Positions 59,711 to 64,000 of a stretch of DNA of 64,000 nucleotides are shown piece after piece. Position 1 is the stretch's first letter. Each line of letters starts with the position of its first letter. The position numbers were made by a program, and so were the translations under genes. Origin of the DNA: UBA5704 sp036264355 (GTDB lineage: Bacteria; Acidobacteriota; Thermoanaerobaculia; Multivoradales; UBA5704); assembly GCA_036264355.1 (NCBI GenBank), contig DATARD010000151.1, positions 7,675 through 71,674 of the forward strand, written 5' to 3'. The notes beneath the pieces were generated by a model that saw nothing but the letters and a program-made list of their open reading frames with translations, was not told the origin of the DNA and made no database searches.

Positions 59711-62377
59711 ATGCTCGATCCTGGCCGCGTGCTCAGCCAACGTTTCGTCGCGCTCTTCCGCCGCCGTCAGCTCGACGATGACCTGGAGGCCGAGCTCCGC
59801 TCGCATCTGGAGATGGCCGTGGAGCAGAACCTGCGCAAGGGGATGGCCCCCGAGGACGCCCGCCGTGAGGCGCTGCGCCGCTTCGGCCGCATCGACCGGA
59901 TCAAAGAAGTCTACCGCAATCAGAGGAGTCTACCGGTGATCGAAACCGCGCTCCGCGACCTCCGCTTCGGCTTCCGGCTGCTCCGGCGCAGCCCCGGTTT
60001 CTCTCTCCTGGCGATCCTTTGCCTGACGCTGGGGATCGGCGCCAATATCGCTGTCTTCAGTTGGATCGAAGGCATCCTGTTCCGTCCGTTTCCGGCTGTA
60101 GCCCACCAGGAAAGGCTGCTCGCCCTCAGCGGAACGGCTCGCGGCACGCCTGGCTCGGACGATCTCTCCTGGCCTGATTTCGTCGATTTCCAGAGAAACT
60201 GTACGCAGATCGAGCTGATCGAAGACAAGATCATGGGGACCACGCTCAGCATCGGCGACCGAGCCCAGAGGGCGAGCGGCAGCATCGTGTCGCCAAACTA
60301 TTTCGCCGCGCTCGGGATTCGCCCCATTCTCGGCCGCGGCTTCGCAGCCGACGAAGGCACGGGGCGCAACGCCCATCCGGTGACTGTGATCAGTTATCAG
60401 GCGTGGCAGGAACGTTTCAACGGCGATCCGGCCATCGTCGGAAAGACGCAGATCCTCAACGGTCTGCCCTACACGATCATCGGGGTCGCGCCGCAAGGGT
60501 TCTACGGGACTTTCGTCGGCTATGCGATCCAGTTCTGGGTCCCCACGTCGATGCAGGAGCGATTCGATGCCGGCGGCTACAAGCTGGAAGATCGGGGCGC
60601 CCGCTGGATCGAGGGTTTTGCGAAGCTCAAGCCCGGAGTGACGCGCGAGCAGGCGCAGAAGGAGATCTCGGCGATCGCGAAGCGGCTGGAGACCCTGTAT
60701 CCGGCGACCAACCGCGGCCGCGGCGTCAGATTGCTGCCGTTGTGGCAGACCCCCTTCAACAAGGCGAGCGAGTTGCTGCCAACGCTCGAAATCACGCTCG
60801 TGGTCGCGGCGCTGGTGCTCCTGATCGCGTGTGCGAACGTCAGCAATCTGATGCTCGTCAGGTCTTTCGCGCGACAGCGTGAGATGACCATTCGCCTCGC
60901 CGTCGGCGGCGGGCGCGGTCGATTGTTGCAGCAGCTCTTCACCGAAGGTCTGATCCTGTCGGCGTTCGCCGCGGCCGGCGGGCTCGCCGTCGCCTTCTGG
61001 TGCCGCGACGCGCTGGTGATTTTTTTCCCGGCGCCGAGCGGCTCCCCGATGAATCTACGCGGCGAGCTCGATTGGCGCGTGCTCGGGTTCGGCGCCGGCG
61101 TTTGCCTGGTCTCGACGCTGCTGTTTGGACTATTTCCCGCACTGCAGGCCAGCAAGGTGGACCTCACCGCCGCGTTGAAATCCGAATCCGGAGGCGTCGT
61201 CGGGGGCCGCGGGAGATCGCGCGTTCGCTCGCTCCTGATTCTGCTCCAGGTGTCGCTCGGATTCCTCTTGCTGGTGGGAGCGGGTTTATTCATTCGCAGC
61301 GTGCAGGAAATCCGGACCGCCAACCCGGGCTTTGCCACCGAGGATGTGCTGACCACAGGGCTCGATCTGTTTTCGGCGGGATACGATGCGCAGCGCGCCA
61401 AGAGCTTTCAGGACGAGCTGCTCGCTCGCGCCCAGGCGCTTCCCGGCGTCCAGTCGGTCGCCTTCGCGAGAATCAGGCCGTTCAGCTATCTGCCCTATTC
61501 CACGGCTCCAATCTTCGTCGATGGCTATCAAGCCGCGCCCGACGAGCAGCCGGCGGCGGACTACAACGAAGTGGGCCCCGGCTATTTCGTGACTGTGGGA
61601 ATCCCGCTGCAGTCCGGCCGTGATTTCACCCGCGACGACAGCGAGACGGCTCCGCTCGTCGCCGTGGTTAATGAAACCATGGCCGCGAAGTACTGGCACG
61701 GCGAGAGTCCGGTCGGCAAGCGCCTGCAGGTCAACGGCCGTTGGATGCAAATTATCGGAGTGGCCAGGAATTCGATGTATTGGACGTTCCTCGAAACGCC
61801 GAAACCGTTTTTCTATGTTCCTCTGCGCCAGAATTACTCGCTCCGAACGGTCCTGCATATTCGCACCTCGCAGGCCCCCGCGACGATCGCCACGGCGTTG
61901 GCGGGTGAGATTCATGCGCTCGATGCGGGCTTGGCGCCGCAGGAGGTGATTACGATGCGCGAGCACATCGACCGCTCGACCTCCGCGCAACGGATCGCGG
62001 TCACGCTGCTCAGCCTTTTCGGCGGGCTGGCGCTGGTGCTTGCCGTCATCGGCCTCTATGGCGTGATGTCGTACGCGGTGTCGCAGAGAAAGCGCGAGCT
62101 CGGGCTCCGCATGGCGCTCGGCGCGAGCGCCTCGGATCTGTTGCGGCTCGTCCTGTCGCACGGCCTCGCATTGACGGCGGGCGGCGTTGCGCTCGGCGCG
62201 GCGGCGGCGCTCGGCCTGACCCGGCTGCTCGGCTACATCCTCTACAAAGTGAGCCCCCGGGATCCCATGGCGTTCGGATTGGCCTTCGTGGTGATGACGA
62301 TCGCCGCCTTGGCTGCGTGTTTCATCCCCGCCTGGCGCGCGCCACGAATCGATCCGGTCCGTGCCTTGCGGGATTGA
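59711..62377 (+). CDS. FtsX/MacB-type permease (acidobacterial orphan permease)
   Basis: 888 residues. An N-terminal cytosolic prefix (LDDDLEAELRSHLEMAVEQN) precedes the first MacB-like half (LLRRSPGFSLLAILCLTLGIGANIAVF), with a periplasmic domain, helices near 355-440, a second periplasmic domain and C-terminal helices with QRKRELGLRMALGASASDLLRL. The family has no cognate ATPase gene in its operon, as here. Presumed mechanotransmission or export role in the envelope. Confidence 0.9.
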   Translation: MLDPGRVLSQRFVALFRRRQLDDDLEAELRSHLEMAVEQNLRKGMAPEDARREALRRFGRIDRIKEVYRNQRSLPVIETALRDLRFGFRLLRRSPGFSLLAILCLTLGIGANIAVFSWIEGILFRPFPAVAHQERLLALSGTARGTPGSDDLSWPDFVDFQRNCTQIELIEDKIMGTTLSIGDRAQRASGSIVSPNYFAALGIRPILGRGFAADEGTGRNAHPVTVISYQAWQERFNGDPAIVGKTQILNGLPYTIIGVAPQGFYGTFVGYAIQFWVPTSMQERFDAGGYKLEDRGARWIEGFAKLKPGVTREQAQKEISAIAKRLETLYPATNRGRGVRLLPLWQTPFNKASELLPTLEITLVVAALVLLIACANVSNLMLVRSFARQREMTIRLAVGGGRGRLLQQLFTEGLILSAFAAAGGLAVAFWCRDALVIFFPAPSGSPMNLRGELDWRVLGFGAGVCLVSTLLFGLFPALQASKVDLTAALKSESGGVVGGRGRSRVRSLLILLQVSLGFLLLVGAGLFIRSVQEIRTANPGFATEDVLTTGLDLFSAGYDAQRAKSFQDELLARAQALPGVQSVAFARIRPFSYLPYSTAPIFVDGYQAAPDEQPAADYNEVGPGYFVTVGIPLQSGRDFTRDDSETAPLVAVVNETMAAKYWHGESPVGKRLQVNGRWMQIIGVARNSMYWTFLETPKPFFYVPLRQNYSLRTVLHIRTSQAPATIATALAGEIHALDAGLAPQEVITMREHIDRSTSAQRIAVTLLSLFGGLALVLAVIGLYGVMSYAVSQRKRELGLRMALGASASDLLRLVLSHGLALTAGGVALGAAAALGLTRLLGYILYKVSPRDPMAFGLAFVVMTIAALAACFIPAWRAPRIDPVRALRD

Positions 62378-62388
62378 TGGCAGACCGG

Positions 62389-62946
62389 TCAGCCGCGATC
62401 CTGATCCTTCTTCTGGCCCGGCTTCGGCTGGTCGATCGCGATGTAGGTCACCGTGTCCCAGGAGTTGTGGATGCCGATGAACAGGAGCAGCAGAGCGGCG
62501 CCACCGATCACGAAGAGCGACTGGGCGGGGTCGCGCAGCAGGACGGCCGCCGCCGCCCAGATCCCCAGGTAGGCGATGAACGGCAGGATGGAGTGCCACA
62601 GCCAGTCCTCGAAGACCGGTTTGTAGCCCTTCTGGCGCCGTGCGCGCCGGATGACGACCGCCACGTAGACGATGCCCGCGACCCCGGTCGCGCCGAGGGC
62701 AAAGGTGGCGCTCGCGAGACTCTGCCAGGGCGCCGAGAGGATCGCCCCCAGGAGCAGGACGGCGCAAAAATGGACCACCGTCGGCGTGCCGAACGCATCG
62801 ATCTCCCGCCGGCTGCTCTTCCGCTCGGCCTCGGCGACCAGGGCGATCACCACGAACTGCAGCCCGGTCAGCGCCGCGGCGGCGGAGGCGACGATGACGT
62901 AGAAGGATTCCCAGGCGGCGAGTGGCGATACGATGGTCTCGTGCAT
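62389..62946 (-). CDS. Hypothetical membrane protein, about five helices
   Basis: 185 residues. Helices near 10-35 (FYVIVASAAAALTGLQFVVIAL), 58-75, 80-98, 120-140 and 143-160. The C-terminus is charged (DQPKPGQKKDQDRG). The AALTGLQF phrase occurs in related small membrane proteins of unknown function. Convergent with the permease gene, 11 bases apart. Confidence 0.65.
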   Translation of the reverse strand: MHETIVSPLAAWESFYVIVASAAAALTGLQFVVIALVAEAERKSSRREIDAFGTPTVVHFCAVLLLGAILSAPWQSLASATFALGATGVAGIVYVAVVIRRARRQKGYKPVFEDWLWHSILPFIAYLGIWAAAAVLLRDPAQSLFVIGGAALLLLFIGIHNSWDTVTYIAIDQPKPGQKKDQDRG

Positions 62947-62949
62947 GGC

Positions 62950-63043
62950 TCCAAGGTATCAGACGAGCGGACGGATGTCGCCTTGGTGGGGGCGGGAGCC
63001 GCGGGGCTGGCTGCGGCGGATGCGGTGCGGCCTGCCAGGCTCG
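62950..63043 (+). pseudogene. 5' remnant of an FAD/NAD-binding oxidoreductase
   Basis: Plus-strand reading DVALVGAGAAGLAAADAV is a typical Rossmann GxGxxG dinucleotide-binding start, but it is followed within about 10 residues by sequence of the convergent epoxide hydrolase gene. Only the first 30 codons of a flavoprotein appear to remain. Confidence 0.4.
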
Positions 63044-63055
63044 GCGCGTGCCGGC

Positions 63056-64000
63056 TCATAAGCCGGCAAAGAACGCCGCGATATCGCGGGCCAGCAACTC
63101 GGGCTCCTCGGCTGGAGCGAAGTGCCCGCCGCTCGGCATGGGGGTCCACCGGCGCACGTTGTAGAGGCGTTCGGCCCACTCACGGGGAGGTGTTCCCTCA
63201 TCGACAAACGTATTGGCGAAGACAGCGATGCCAGTTGGCACCTTGACGAGCTCCTGGGGTCCAAGCGTGACCCGGAACCGCCTGTTGTCGTTGTCGAAGT
63301 AGTCCCGCATCGAAGATGTGATCGTCTGGGTGACCCAATAGAGCGTTACCGTGGTCAACAAGAAATCGCGGGAGAAGCGCTGATCGAGATGACCGCGGGA
63401 ATCGGCCCAGGAGCGCCATTTTTCCAGAATCCAGGCGGCGAGCCCGGCCGGCGAGTCGTTCAGCCCGTATCCAACAGTCTGGGGCTTCGTAGATTGGATT
63501 GCCTTGTAACCAAATTCCTCCTGCCAAAATGCCGCATTGCGCTCGCGATAGACTGTCTCCGCCGCGGACAGCGGCCGCGCCCCTGGTCCGGTGTAAGGGG
63601 CTATCTCCAGATTACTCAAGTGGACGCCAATCACCGGCTCGGGATCGGTCAATGCCATGAACGTGGCAACCCCGGCCCCGAAATCTCCGCCTTGAGCCCC
63701 GTAGCGTTCGTAGCCCAGGCCACGCATGAGGCGATGCCACAGACCCGCGACATGCTGATAGCTCACGCCCACCTGAACGGGCCGTTCGGAAAACCCGTAA
63801 CCCGGCAGTGAAGGGATGACAACGTCAAACGCGGGACCCTCGATGCCATGGGCGTCCGGATCGGTCAGGAACGGTACGAGCGGAAGCAGCTCGGCGAACG
63901 TGCTCGGCCAGCCATGGGTCAGGATCAGCGGAATGCCGTTCCCGCGTCTGGCCCGTTCATGGACGAAGTGGATATGGACGCCGTCGAGCTTGGCGCGGAA
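63056..64000 (-). CDS. Epoxide hydrolase-family protein (5' partial)
   Basis: 315 codons inside the window; the frame continues past the end, so about 60-70 N-terminal residues are missing. LTHGWPSTFAELLPL holds the HGxP oxyanion motif, SLPGYGFSERP the lid-domain entrance, QGGDFGAGVATFMAL the nucleophile Asp, and PSGGHFAPAEEPE the catalytic His. Normal epoxide hydrolase length would be about 380. Substrate unknown. Confidence 0.88.
   Translation of the reverse strand, partial: FRAKLDGVHIHFVHERARRGNGIPLILTHGWPSTFAELLPLVPFLTDPDAHGIEGPAFDVVIPSLPGYGFSERPVQVGVSYQHVAGLWHRLMRGLGYERYGAQGGDFGAGVATFMALTDPEPVIGVHLSNLEIAPYTGPGARPLSAAETVYRERNAAFWQEEFGYKAIQSTKPQTVGYGLNDSPAGLAAWILEKWRSWADSRGHLDQRFSRDFLLTTVTLYWVTQTITSSMRDYFDNDNRRFRVTLGPQELVKVPTGIAVFANTFVDEGTPPREWAERLYNVRRWTPMPSGGHFAPAEEPELLARDIAAFFAGL

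Overview
The window is a GC-rich bacterial chromosome segment, most likely from an Acidobacteriota member close to the Thermoanaerobaculia type. The taxonomic clues are families typical of that phylum: a VWFA-domain secreted protein of the acidobacterial type (2589-4445), a TonB-dependent receptor with an N-terminal carboxypeptidase-regulatory domain (45844-48651), a PadR regulator paired with a duplicated FtsX/MacB-type orphan permease (59371-62377), and an ABC-permease/M1-peptidase fusion (39033-42686). No rRNA, tRNA, CRISPR array, phage or intact IS element was recognised. Starts were set by Shine-Dalgarno (SD) sites and family lengths.

Layout. 1-7.4 kb: SGNH hydrolase, small stress membrane protein, CPBP protease coupled to the VWA protein, quinone oxidoreductase, acyl-CoA dehydrogenase. 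7.6-12.9 kb: two inverted copies of a ~245-bp fold-back repeat flank a large secreted protein (three beta-sandwich repeats plus a deacetylase-like domain) and an alpha/beta hydrolase. 12.9-14.3 kb: a compact graspetide-like RiPP (ribosomally made, modified peptide) unit, with a 64-aa precursor, a strong hairpin and an MvdC/D-type ATP-grasp ligase. 14.4-20 kb: amidohydrolase, UPF0175 protein, lipoprotein esterase, CYTH protein, an orphan Cys-rich RiPP-precursor-like gene and an aldo/keto reductase. 20-29.6 kb: DUF2089 and TPR proteins, a TauE-type exporter, a DUF3592/arrestin-like/ATPase operon, a PhzF protein, a beta-propeller/di-heme peroxidase and a hydrolase. 29.7-36 kb: ECF sigma operon, DUF4386 and DUF2306 membrane proteins, a GntR-ABC operon. 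36-39 kb: an AAC(6')-like acetyltransferase with a VOC protein, a MazF toxin-antitoxin operon with a third small gene, repeat copy C, and an array of 22 units of exactly 21 bp.

39-45.8 kb: ABC-permease/M1 peptidase fusion, SpoIIE phosphatase, thioredoxin-like protein. 45.8-52.5 kb: TonB receptor converging on a three-gene methionine/trans-sulfuration operon. That operon is preceded by what looks like a transcription attenuator with a Met-rich leader peptide (MSMFMPM) and a 14-bp terminator hairpin. 52.5-59.3 kb: a broken S8 protease, comEC, a truncated sigma-54 activator and two tandem helix-rich proteins of unknown function. 59.3-64 kb: PadR/permease pair, a membrane protein, a flavoprotein remnant and an epoxide hydrolase cut by the window end.

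The most novel points are the methionine leader attenuator, the graspetide-like unit with a microviridin-like YPSD core, the phase-perfect 21-bp palindrome array, and the fold-back repeat family.
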